7,860 bases of DNA from assembly GCA_001801665.1 (NCBI GenBank), contig MGYH01000031.1, forward strand, positions 22,673-30,532, in the 5' to 3' direction. The position numbers and the translations under genes are program-made. Positions within the stretch are counted from its first letter, which is position 1. Every line of letters starts with the position of its first letter. Under the pieces are notes generated by a model. The model was not told the DNA's origin. It did not search any database and saw only the letters and a program-made list of their open reading frames with translations. Below are positions 1-5,900 of this stretch, piece after piece. The stretch is from Gammaproteobacteria bacterium RIFCSPHIGHO2_12_FULL_45_12. Lineage in GTDB: Bacteria; Pseudomonadota; Gammaproteobacteria; DSM-16500.

Positions 1-815
1 GCCCAAGCGTGCTTGGTGAGATCGTCATAAATAATTAACGCATCTTCCCCTTTATCACGGAAGTATTCACCCATGGTGCAACCCGCATAGGCAGCAATGT
101 ATTGCATGGCCGCAGGATCGGCTGCCGTGGCCGCAACGATGATGGTGTGTTTCATGGCATCGTGCTCTTCCAGTTTGCGTACCACGGCCGCAATGGAGGA
201 TGCTTTCTGTCCAATGGCAACATAAATACATTTCACGCCCGATGTTTTCTGGTTGATGATGGCGTCAATGGCGATGGCGGTTTTGCCGGTTTGACGGTCG
301 CCAATGATCAGTTCACGTTGTCCTCGGCCAATTGGCACCATGGAGTCAATGGCTTTTAAGCCGGTTTGCATGGGTTGTGTCACGGGTTGACGGGCAATCA
401 CGCCTGGCGCTACTTTTTCAATGGGAGAAGTCTTTTTCGCATCAATGGGTCCTTTGCCGTCAATCGGGTTACCCAAGGCATCAACCACACGACCCAGCAA
501 GGCTTCGCCAACCGGAACTTCAAGAATTCGACCGGTACATTTGACGGTCTGACCTTCAGATAAGGCCTCTGTGCTTCCAAGCACCACCGCACCGACGGAA
601 TCTCTTTCCAGATTTAAGGCAACGCCATAGGTATGTCCCTGAAATTCCACCATCTCGCCCTGCATGACATCGGCCAGCCCATAAAGCCGGACAATGCCGT
701 CTTTCACGCTGACAATGGTGCCTTCGGTACGCACTTCTGCTTTGAGATCAAAGTGTTCAATACGTTGTTTGATTAAATCGCTAATTTCGGTTGGACTGAG
801 TTGTTTAACTTGCAT
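1..815 (-). CDS. atpA: ATP synthase F1 subunit alpha, N-terminal part (cut by window edge)
   Basis: The alpha subunit alternates with beta in the F1 catalytic hexamer, binds nucleotide at non-catalytic sites, and belongs to the membrane-bound FoF1 ATP synthase on the cytoplasmic face. About 271 codons are present of a family length near 513, so the C-terminal half lies outside the window. Reading from the ATG at 815 gives MQVKQLSPTEISDLIKQRIE, which matches the E. coli N-terminus with three extra residues. The Walker A loop GDRQTGKT falls at about residues 172-179 (bases 279-302), preceded by IPIGRGQRELI-like sequence. Further conserved blocks are LERDSVGAVV, KCTGRILEVPVG and GEYFRDKGEDALIIYDDL near the cut end. 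It starts 6 bases after the atpH stop, and an AAGG Shine-Dalgarno overlaps that stop, suggesting translational coupling. The frame is open throughout. Identity is essentially certain. Confidence 0.98.
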   Translation of the reverse strand, partial: MQVKQLSPTEISDLIKQRIEHFDLKAEVRTEGTIVSVKDGIVRLYGLADVMQGEMVEFQGHTYGVALNLERDSVGAVVLGSTEALSEGQTVKCTGRILEVPVGEALLGRVVDALGNPIDGKGPIDAKKTSPIEKVAPGVIARQPVTQPMQTGLKAIDSMVPIGRGQRELIIGDRQTGKTAIAIDAIINQKTSGVKCIYVAIGQKASSIAAVVRKLEEHDAMKHTIIVAATAADPAAMQYIAAYAGCTMGEYFRDKGEDALIIYDDLTKHAW

Positions 816-821
816 AGTGAA

Positions 822-1373
822 TTACCTTAAAGAATTTTCTAGTAAGCGAGTTAACTTTCCGCGAACGGAACCGTCAATGACCTTGCCGCCAATGTGAACG
901 ATGGCGCCGCCAATGAGGGCAGGGTCAATTTCACACTGAAGTGTGACTTCACGCTGAGTTCGTTTAGTTAAAGCTTGAGCAAGCTTAAGCTTGTATGCTT
1001 CTGTGACACTGATTGCGGTGATGACTGTCGCGGTGCTGATTTTTTCTAACGCGGCATAATAGGCGTTAAATAAATTCTCAATGTCAGGGAGGAGTATGAA
1101 GCGTTTGTTTTGCGCCAGTAGCTGTAAGAAATTGTGACGCTCCACGTTCATGAGGGGTGCTAATATTTCCTGAAACAAGTCAAATAATTGCGCCGATGAA
1201 ACTTTAGGGTTATCAAACAGTGTTTGTACGGCAGTTTGTCTGGCCATGAAGGCAGCTGATTCCAGAAAACTTTTCCAGGCCGCTATCTCTTTTTTGCTCT
1301 TTGCATAGTCAAACGCAGCAAGCGCATAAGGGCGCGCAATGGTTGAATATTTTGGGTTAGCCTGATGTGTCAT
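822..1373 (-). CDS. atpH: ATP synthase F1 subunit delta
   Basis: The delta subunit (OSCP homologue) caps the F1 head and ties it to the peripheral stalk formed by subunit b. The product is 183 residues, close to the family norm of about 177. The N-terminal half is helical (TIARPYALAAFDYAKSKK near residues 11-28, the usual start of the helical bundle). The most diagnostic part is the C-terminal signature DPALIGGAIVHIGGKVIDGS at about residues 150-169, followed by a basic helix ending LTRLLENSLR. The ATG at 1373 is only 2 bases beyond the atpF stop, so translation is probably coupled. Position between atpF and atpA is the classical operon order. Sequence outside the C-terminal signature is divergent, as is usual for delta subunits. 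Confidence 0.97.
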   Translation of the reverse strand: MTHQANPKYSTIARPYALAAFDYAKSKKEIAAWKSFLESAAFMARQTAVQTLFDNPKVSSAQLFDLFQEILAPLMNVERHNFLQLLAQNKRFILLPDIENLFNAYYAALEKISTATVITAISVTEAYKLKLAQALTKRTQREVTLQCEIDPALIGGAIVHIGGKVIDGSVRGKLTRLLENSLR

Positions 1374-1375
1374 GG

Positions 1376-1846
1376 TTAAATCTCTGCTACTAAATCATTT
1401 AACAAATCGTCATGCATGGCGGGATCGAGTTGCCGCTGAATGATTTTTTCAGCACCCGAGACGGCTAGCGCGGCTAAATGATTTTTTAGCCCCTCTTTTG
1501 CCTTAGTGACTTCGCGAAGAATCTCACCCTGAGCCAACTCAAGCATTCGCTGACCCTCAATTTTGGCGTGTCCTTTGGCTTCTTCCACCAATTGGGCAGA
1601 ATGAAGGTTGGCTTGCTCAATGATATGTGAGGCTTGCTGCCTTGCTTCATGAACAAGGGCACTGGCTTTGTGTTTGGCCAGCTCCAGTTCCTGCTTGCTG
1701 TTTTCTGCCGCTTCCAGACCGGCGGCAATTTTCTTTTCACGATCGTGAATGGTCTTGATGATGGGTGGCCATACGTATTTCATGGTGAACCATACCAGAA
1801 CCGCGAAGGTGATAAATTGCCCGATTATCGTGGCATTAATATCCAT
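1376..1846 (-). CDS. atpF: ATP synthase Fo subunit b
   Basis: Subunit b forms the dimeric peripheral stalk that holds F1 still while the c-ring turns. At 156 residues it has exactly the length of E. coli AtpF. One N-terminal transmembrane helix (about residues 5-26, ATIIGQFITFAVLVWFTMKY) is followed by the conserved YVWPPI hinge. R36 in the HDREKKIAAGLEAAE segment corresponds to the conserved arginine of the family. The rest is a long, charged, alanine-rich helix typical of the right-handed coiled-coil dimer, ending in the delta-binding region AVSGAEKIIQRQLD. The start at 1846 has a GAGGAG Shine-Dalgarno 15 bases after the atpE stop. The leader immediately before the ATG (GTCACC) is the same as before atpE. 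Confidence 0.98.
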   Translation of the reverse strand: MDINATIIGQFITFAVLVWFTMKYVWPPIIKTIHDREKKIAAGLEAAENSKQELELAKHKASALVHEARQQASHIIEQANLHSAQLVEEAKGHAKIEGQRMLELAQGEILREVTKAKEGLKNHLAALAVSGAEKIIQRQLDPAMHDDLLNDLVAEI

Positions 1847-1861
1847 GGTGACTCCTCGCCG

Positions 1862-2164
1862 TTAGCCGCCGACTGCTGGGTTTGCCGCATTGAGTACGGC
1901 TGCCAGAAAGGGGTTGGTCGCAAAAAACAGAATTAAACCCATCACGATGGAGATTGCCGCAAAAGCATCTACCAGTCCTGCGACAATAAACATTCGCACC
2001 ATCAACATGGGGCCTAATTCGGGCTGACGGGCAACACCTTCCAAAAATTTTCCACCTAATAAACCAAAGCCAATGCCGGTGCCAAGTGCAGCGAGGCTAA
2101 TCAGCAAACCGGCTGCCAACACACTAAAGCCTTGTACTTGACCAATGATACTTGCCATTTCCAT
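1862..2164 (-). CDS. atpE: ATP synthase Fo subunit c (ring proteolipid)
   Basis: This is the proton-carrying subunit of the rotary c-ring. It is a hairpin of two membrane helices (about residues 12-40 and 54-82). Helix 1 has the glycine-rich GTGIGFGLLGGKF packing motif, the polar loop carries R46-Q47-P48, and helix 2 has D66 in GLVDAFAAISIV, equivalent to E. coli D61. An aspartate rather than a sodium-type ligand set suggests proton coupling. The product is 100 residues, longer than the 79 of E. coli: about five extra at the N-terminus and a roughly 17-residue tail (NPFLAAVLNAANPAVGG) after helix 2. The ATG at 2164 is chosen because GAGGAG lies 8 bases upstream; a second ATG two codons later is a weaker alternative. 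Its leader is described separately. Confidence 0.97.
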   Translation of the reverse strand: MEMASIIGQVQGFSVLAAGLLISLAALGTGIGFGLLGGKFLEGVARQPELGPMLMVRMFIVAGLVDAFAAISIVMGLILFFATNPFLAAVLNAANPAVGG

Positions 2165-2192
2165 GGTGACGCTCCTCTCAAAAAATTAAAAA
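2165..2192 (-). promoter_or_regulatory. atpE translation initiation region with U-rich tract
   Basis: In transcript sense, a 13-base run of only U and A (TTTTTAATTTTTT, bases 2192-2180) directly precedes a strong GAGAGGAG Shine-Dalgarno (2179-2172) and the atpE ATG. The atpB-atpE gap of 48 bases is the longest inside this operon. In E. coli, a U-rich element upstream of the atpE Shine-Dalgarno raises translation so that c is made in excess over other Fo subunits. By analogy I infer the same role here; no activity can be shown from sequence. Confidence 0.6.
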
Positions 2193-2212
2193 TGTATGTC
2201 ATGCTAACGGTG

Positions 2213-3004
2213 TTAATGTGCATCATGCGCCATGCTAATATAGATGATGGTTAGCATCATAAATAAGAAAGCCTGTAACGTGATGACAAGAATATGGAAA
2301 ATGGCCCAAATACCACCGGGTGCCCACTGAATCCAGAAAGGCATGATGGCAATTAAAATAAAAATTAACTCACCCGCGAACATGTTTCCAAATAGTCGCA
2401 AGGACAGTGACAGCGGCTTAATGCATTCTTCGACCAACCGGAAGACAAAGTTGATGGGGAAAAGGTAGGGCCCAAAGGGTTTGGTAAACATTTCTTTTAA
2501 CAGGCGATGCTTTTTAGCCTTGATATTGAAAAAAATAATTAACAGAAACACGGAAATTGACAGGGCAAACGTCGTGTTGGGATCGGCGGTTGGAACCGAT
2601 TTAAAATAGGGCATGCCAAAGAAGCCGGCAATTCTAGGAATGAAATCGACGGGCAAGAGATCCATGGCATTCATGCAAAAAATCCACAAAAATAGCGTTA
2701 ACGCCAAGGAAGGCAGAAAAACAGTTTTATGGTGAAAAATTTCGTGTACGGAGCCATTGACGAAGTCGATGATAATTTCCGCGAAGTTTTGAGTTTTGCT
2801 TGGAATTTCTTGCATGCGGGCGGCAACCAGGCGCAAGCCGCCAAATATGAAAATGGCGATAAGGAGTGAAATGATGGTGGTATCCAGGTTTAATGACCAG
2901 AAGCCGCCGCCCTCGCCCAGCGACAGGGTTTTTAGGTTAAGCGTTAAATGCTCAAGGTGGTGTTGAATATATTGACCAGCGCTGATTGTGCCCGCTTCTG
3001 CCAT
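2213..3004 (-). CDS. atpB: ATP synthase Fo subunit a
   Basis: Subunit a is the stator membrane protein that provides the two proton half-channels against the c-ring. The product is 263 residues, normal for the family, with several strongly hydrophobic helices. The key block LSLSLRLFGNMFAGELIFIL places the essential arginine at R203 (E. coli R210) and E212 (E. coli E219). Histidine H237 in IWAIFHILVITLQAF matches E. coli H245. The C-terminus LTIIYISMAHDAH also resembles the E. coli end. The ATG at 3004 is 5 bases after the atpI stop, and its Shine-Dalgarno (GAGAGGA) overlaps the last atpI codons, so the two genes are likely coupled. No missing residue or frameshift was seen. Confidence 0.98.
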   Translation of the reverse strand: MAEAGTISAGQYIQHHLEHLTLNLKTLSLGEGGGFWSLNLDTTIISLLIAIFIFGGLRLVAARMQEIPSKTQNFAEIIIDFVNGSVHEIFHHKTVFLPSLALTLFLWIFCMNAMDLLPVDFIPRIAGFFGMPYFKSVPTADPNTTFALSISVFLLIIFFNIKAKKHRLLKEMFTKPFGPYLFPINFVFRLVEECIKPLSLSLRLFGNMFAGELIFILIAIMPFWIQWAPGGIWAIFHILVITLQAFLFMMLTIIYISMAHDAH

Positions 3005-3009
3005 CTAAA

Positions 3010-3405
3010 CTATCCTCTCTGCTTTGAAAAATGCCACAGACACACAACCCAGAACGAGATGATCGCCCCGATAAATCCAATGAGCGTGGATAATAAACTA
3101 ACTGGCAAGTATTTCACAATCATTAAAAACAACATAGCACTTAAAATGAGCTTTAATGTTTCGCCAACAAAGAAGGCAGCGATAAATTGGGTCATTTGTT
3201 GGGCGCCTGCATAGCGAAATACGCGCCAGACAAAAAATAAATTGGCTAAACCATAAGCAAGACCTCCGGCTAAAACGGAAAGGCCGGTTTTTTGCCCGCC
3301 GATTGGGAGGGCAACGATTGCGAGCAGCAGAACGCCTGCTAATTGCCAAGCCACCATGCGGTAGGCTTGGTGTTGAATGAGTTGTTGTAGTGGGTTGGCA
3401 GGCAT
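3010..3405 (-). CDS. atpI: ATP synthase assembly-associated protein I
   Basis: AtpI is a small membrane protein encoded at the head of many bacterial atp operons. It is not part of the finished enzyme and is thought to help c-ring assembly or stability. From the ATG at 3405 the product is 131 residues, close to the usual 125-130, with four hydrophobic segments (about 17-35, 41-60, 78-98 and 102-123) and a basic tail SKQRG. The layout QAYRMVAWQLAGVLLL then GLSVLAGGLAYGLANLFFVWR resembles E. coli AtpI. An in-frame TTG at 3465 would give 151 residues, but that stretch is the operon promoter, and no Shine-Dalgarno precedes the TTG. The Shine-Dalgarno before the chosen ATG is also weak. Function rests on position plus membrane profile, since this family is poorly conserved. 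Confidence 0.88.
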   Translation of the reverse strand: MPANPLQQLIQHQAYRMVAWQLAGVLLLAIVALPIGGQKTGLSVLAGGLAYGLANLFFVWRVFRYAGAQQMTQFIAAFFVGETLKLILSAMLFLMIVKYLPVSLLSTLIGFIGAIISFWVVCLWHFSKQRG

Positions 3406-3436
3406 CCGCGTTAGCTCGTTTCTGGCACGATGGCGG

Positions 3437-3465
3437 AGTATAATTAAGTCGCGTGGGTATGGCAA
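3437..3465 (-). promoter_or_regulatory. sigma70-type promoter of the atp operon
   Basis: In minus-strand sense there is a -35 box TTGCCA (3465-3460), a spacer of exactly 17 bases, and a -10 box TATACT (3442-3437). Each hexamer has one mismatch to the TTGACA/TATAAT consensus. Transcription would begin near 3430, leaving a leader of about 25 bases before the atpI ATG at 3405. It is the best promoter-like match I found upstream of the operon, and its placement is what decides the atpI start. Confidence 0.75.
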
Positions 3466-3483
3466 CCTGGAGGTGATAAGGCG

Positions 3484-3517
3484 CAGCCATTCCCGCGTTT
3501 TTTAGCGGGAATGGCTG
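3484..3517. repeat. perfect 13-bp palindrome, REP-like (ATTCCCGC/GCGGGAAT)
   Basis: Bases 3484-3496 (CAGCCATTCCCGC) are exactly complementary to 3505-3517, with an 8-base loop GTTTTTTA. The core ATTCCCGC...GCGGGAAT resembles the dispersed palindromes of many proteobacteria (for example the Neisseria dRS3 type, ATTCCC-N8-GGGAAT). On neither strand does a T tract follow the stem, so it is not a textbook terminator, although a hairpin at this site could still stabilise or end the transcript arriving from the cystathionine gamma-lyase gene. It sits only 18 bases upstream of the atp -35 box. Confidence 0.8.
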
Positions 3518-3564
3518 GTGGCATTAAAAGTGTTTGAGATGGCAGGTGTGGATGTGCAATTGTG

Positions 3565-3604
3565 CAAGCCTGACCCCATTTCCACAAGCCTGACCCCATT
3601 TCCA
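3565..3604. repeat. two exact tandem copies of a 20-base sequence
   Basis: CAAGCCTGACCCCATTTCCA occurs at 3565-3584 and again at 3585-3604 with no mismatch. On the minus strand it reads TGGAAATGGGGTCAGGCTTG. From memory, GGGGTCAGG-type blocks of this kind are common beside REP-associated tyrosine transposase (RAYT, Y1_Tnp family) genes in proteobacteria. No such gene lies in this window, so I infer a remnant or a non-autonomous copy. The repeat itself is directly visible; the family link is recollection. Confidence 0.8.
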
Positions 3605-3748
3605 TTTCATGTACTGATGCGCCAGTGAATGGCTGAAGCTTTAATGCGTGGGCCCTATTGATATGCGTCAACGCGTGGGGCAGGTTGACCCCCATTTGTT
3701 TGGCAGGGTGGTGTATTCGCCGCCTTTGGATGGCGCGGGGAATAAGGC

Positions 3749-4906
3749 TTATTGCAGCGCGTGGGTTAAATCGTGTTTGAGATCGTCTATGGCTTCAATC
3801 CCAACGGACAAGCGAATCAGATTGTCGCTGATGCCTAACTGTTGACGTTTTTCGGCGGGGATACTGGCGTGTGTCATGATGGCCGGGTGTTCAATTAAAC
3901 TTTCTACGCCGCCCAGACTTTCTGCTAGAGCGAAAAGATGGCAACGCTCCAGCATGCGCAAGGTTTCTTCGCGAGAGCCTTTGAGGATGACTGAGATCAT
4001 CCCGCCGAAGTAAGCCATTTGTTTTTTGGCTAATGCGTGTTGTGGATGCTCGGCTAGTCCTGGATAAATAACTTTTGCCACGCGGAGATGTTTTTTAAGC
4101 CATTGGGCAAGTTCAAGCGCATTTTCACAATGTCGTTCCATGCGAACCATCAGGGTTTTCAAGCCGCGCAATACCAGAAAACTATCGAACGGGCCTGCAA
4201 TTGCCCCCACTGAATTTTGCAAGAAGCCAACTTGATTTGCCAGATCTTGTTTTTCGCCCACCACGACAATGCCGTTGATGACATCGGAGTGTCCATTTAA
4301 ATATTTGGTAGCGGAATGAACGACAATATCAAAGCCATATTCTAAAGGCCGTTGCAAGATGGGCGTGGCAAAGGTGTTATCTGCCACGGAAATTAAATGA
4401 TGCTTTTTGGCTATTTCTGCAATGCGTTTTAAATCGATGAGTTTAAGCATGGGATTGGTTGGCGTTTCTATCCAGACCATCCGCGTGTTGGGTTGTATCG
4501 CTTTTTCCAGATTATCCGGGTTGGTGAGATCGACAAACGAGGCGGCGATTCCTGCACTGCGCGCGCGCACTTTGTCAAGGAGGCGGAAGGTGCCGCCATA
4601 GACATCATCACATACCACGACGTGATCATGGGGTTGTAATAATTCAAGCAGCGTCGATATGGCGGCCATGCCTGAGGCAAAGGCGTAACCGTGTAAACCG
4701 GATTCCAAGTTGGCGGCACATTGTTCATAGGCGCTGCGCGTGGGGTTTTTGGTGCGTGAATATTCATATCCCTTATGTTCACCCGGACTTAATTGCACAT
4801 AGGTGGAGCTTGCATAAATGGGTGTCATGATGGCACCTGTCTCTTGGTCTGGTGCTTGTCCTGCATGGATGACGCGGGTGGCTAAAGAGGGCGATTGGGT
4901 GGTCAT
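3749..4906 (-). CDS. cystathionine gamma-lyase (or gamma-synthase), PLP enzyme
   Basis: This is a cytoplasmic PLP enzyme of the Cys/Met metabolism family; with the adjacent cystathionine beta-synthase it most likely splits cystathionine to cysteine, 2-oxobutyrate and ammonia. The 385 residues match family length. PLP lysine K201 lies in HSATKYLNGHSDV. Other expected residues are Y49 and R51 (GYEYSRTKNPTR, phosphate contacts from the partner subunit), Y103 (DVYGGTFR, stacks on the cofactor), D176 (VADNTFATP, pairs with the pyridine nitrogen), E335 in SLGGVESLIEHPAIMTHAS and R365 (LIRLSVGIE, carboxylate binding). Lyase and gamma-synthase (MetB) share these residues, so the choice rests on context and on the lyase-like HPAIMTHAS and LIRLSVGIE blocks. 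It begins 10 bases after the beta-synthase stop, with an AGGA Shine-Dalgarno overlapping that stop. Confidence 0.93.
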   Translation of the reverse strand: MTTQSPSLATRVIHAGQAPDQETGAIMTPIYASSTYVQLSPGEHKGYEYSRTKNPTRSAYEQCAANLESGLHGYAFASGMAAISTLLELLQPHDHVVVCDDVYGGTFRLLDKVRARSAGIAASFVDLTNPDNLEKAIQPNTRMVWIETPTNPMLKLIDLKRIAEIAKKHHLISVADNTFATPILQRPLEYGFDIVVHSATKYLNGHSDVINGIVVVGEKQDLANQVGFLQNSVGAIAGPFDSFLVLRGLKTLMVRMERHCENALELAQWLKKHLRVAKVIYPGLAEHPQHALAKKQMAYFGGMISVILKGSREETLRMLERCHLFALAESLGGVESLIEHPAIMTHASIPAEKRQQLGISDNLIRLSVGIEAIDDLKHDLTHALQ

Positions 4907-4916
4907 GTGTGTTGTC

Positions 4917-5891
4917 CTATGATTTAAGGGGAGCGTCGTTAAGCAACAGTTTATGTTGCCTCATCCAGTCGTCATCCACAAATTTACTTAAGTAATTGCG
5001 TATGCCATCGGGTAATAAGATGAGACAGCGCTGACCGGCGGTCAAGGTTTTGGCGGCCTGTAAGGCGGCCCAAACCGCAGAGCCTGAGGAGCCGCCAACC
5101 AGCAAGCCTTCTTCACGAATGAGACGTCTTGCGGTTAAGAGCGCGTTTTGGTCATCTACTTTGACGTATTCATCTATTAAGTCGTTATCAAGGACAGCGG
5201 GAAAAAAATCATATCCAATGCCTTCAACCAGGTAAGGGAAAACGTCGGTTCCACCGCCAAGGATTGAACCGTAGGGATCAACACCGACAATTTTAACGTG
5301 AGGCATGTCTTTTTTTAAGCGCTGCGCTACGCCGGTAATGGTGCCGCCGGTGCCAACACCCATCACGACCATCGCAAGACGATCGCCCATGTCATCCATG
5401 ATTTCCTGGGCCGTGGTGTCGTAATGTGCCTTGGGATTGTCGGGGTTGTTGTATTGATCAAGAATATGTGCGTTGGGCAATTCTTTTTGCAATTTTTTGG
5501 CGAGTTCCATGTGGCTGTCCGGGTCATCCCACTTTGCCTCAGTGGGCGTACGATAAATTTTTGCGCCCAGTGCTTCCAAAACGACTTCTTTTTCGCGGCT
5601 CATTTTTTCTGGCATGGTAATAATGATTTTATAGCCTTTGATGGCGCCAACCAAGGCAAAACCAATGCCGGTATTGCCTGAGCTTGCCTCAATCAGGGTG
5701 TCACCTGGCTTGATGCGCCCCGATTTTTCTGCCTCTTCAATCATGGTGATGGCAATTCTGTCTTTGATGGAGCCACCTGGGTTTAGAAAGTCACATTTTC
5801 CATATAATTCGCAAGGAAGGTCGCTGCCCAAACGATTTAAGCGTACGGTAGGTGTGTTGCCAATGGCTGATAAAATAGTGGGATACAGCAT
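4917..5891 (-). CDS. cystathionine beta-synthase, catalytic domain only
   Basis: This enzyme condenses homocysteine with serine to cystathionine, the first step of reverse transsulfuration, and belongs to the fold-type II PLP family. The 324 residues are only the catalytic core: there is no N-terminal heme-binding extension and no C-terminal CBS (Bateman) pair, both present in the human enzyme. PLP lysine K43 is in PGGSIKDRI, the cofactor loop SSGNTG is at 70-75, and the phosphate-binding GVGTGGTITG at 178-187. Blocks DPDSHMELAKKL, HILDQYNNPDNPKAHYDTTAQEI, VEGIGYDFFPAVLD and ILLPDGIRNYLSKFVDDDWM follow human CBS rather than CysK, which is why I prefer it over plain cysteine synthase. An O-acetylserine-using activity cannot be excluded. 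The ATG at 5891 has an AAGGAGA site overlapping the upstream stop. Confidence 0.9.
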   Translation of the reverse strand: MLYPTILSAIGNTPTVRLNRLGSDLPCELYGKCDFLNPGGSIKDRIAITMIEEAEKSGRIKPGDTLIEASSGNTGIGFALVGAIKGYKIIITMPEKMSREKEVVLEALGAKIYRTPTEAKWDDPDSHMELAKKLQKELPNAHILDQYNNPDNPKAHYDTTAQEIMDDMGDRLAMVVMGVGTGGTITGVAQRLKKDMPHVKIVGVDPYGSILGGGTDVFPYLVEGIGYDFFPAVLDNDLIDEYVKVDDQNALLTARRLIREEGLLVGGSSGSAVWAALQAAKTLTAGQRCLILLPDGIRNYLSKFVDDDWMRQHKLLLNDAPLKS

Positions 5892-5900
5892 AAGGTCTCC

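Larger units (their letters stand above)
3406..3748. other. 343-base gene-free spacer between cystathionine gamma-lyase and atpI
   Basis: This spacer follows the cystathionine gamma-lyase stop and ends at the atpI start. It contains the atp promoter, a perfect 13-bp palindrome, two tandem 20-base repeats and a possible decayed third copy near 3681-3697. The open frames that cross it run through these repeats and the promoter and resemble nothing I know, so I do not call a gene. I see no classical terminator (GC stem followed by a T tract) for the upstream unit in either orientation. The overall look is of a spacer seeded with small mobile-repeat debris. Confidence 0.7.

Noticed and set aside
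102..592. Several plus- and minus-strand open frames within atpA
   Set aside because: They are shadows of the clearly conserved atpA reading frame and have no family features.
3406..3465. TTG start giving a 151-residue AtpI
   Set aside because: The TTG is part of the -35 box, has no Shine-Dalgarno, and the ATG at 3405 gives the normal family length.
3469..3477. GGAGGTGAT on the plus strand, a perfect Shine-Dalgarno match
   Set aside because: No start codon follows at usable spacing, and the frame from the internal GTG stops after ten codons.
3484..3517. Palindrome as a standard rho-independent terminator
   Set aside because: No T tract follows the stem on either strand; the only T run is inside the loop.
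3444..3695. Open frame of 83 codons on the minus strand in the spacer
   Set aside because: It runs through the tandem repeat, the palindrome and the atp promoter, has no recognisable domain, and its composition looks like translated repeat.
3648..3845. Plus-strand open frame of 65 codons
   Set aside because: About half of it is antisense to the well-supported cystathionine gamma-lyase gene, and nothing in the translated sequence is recognisable.
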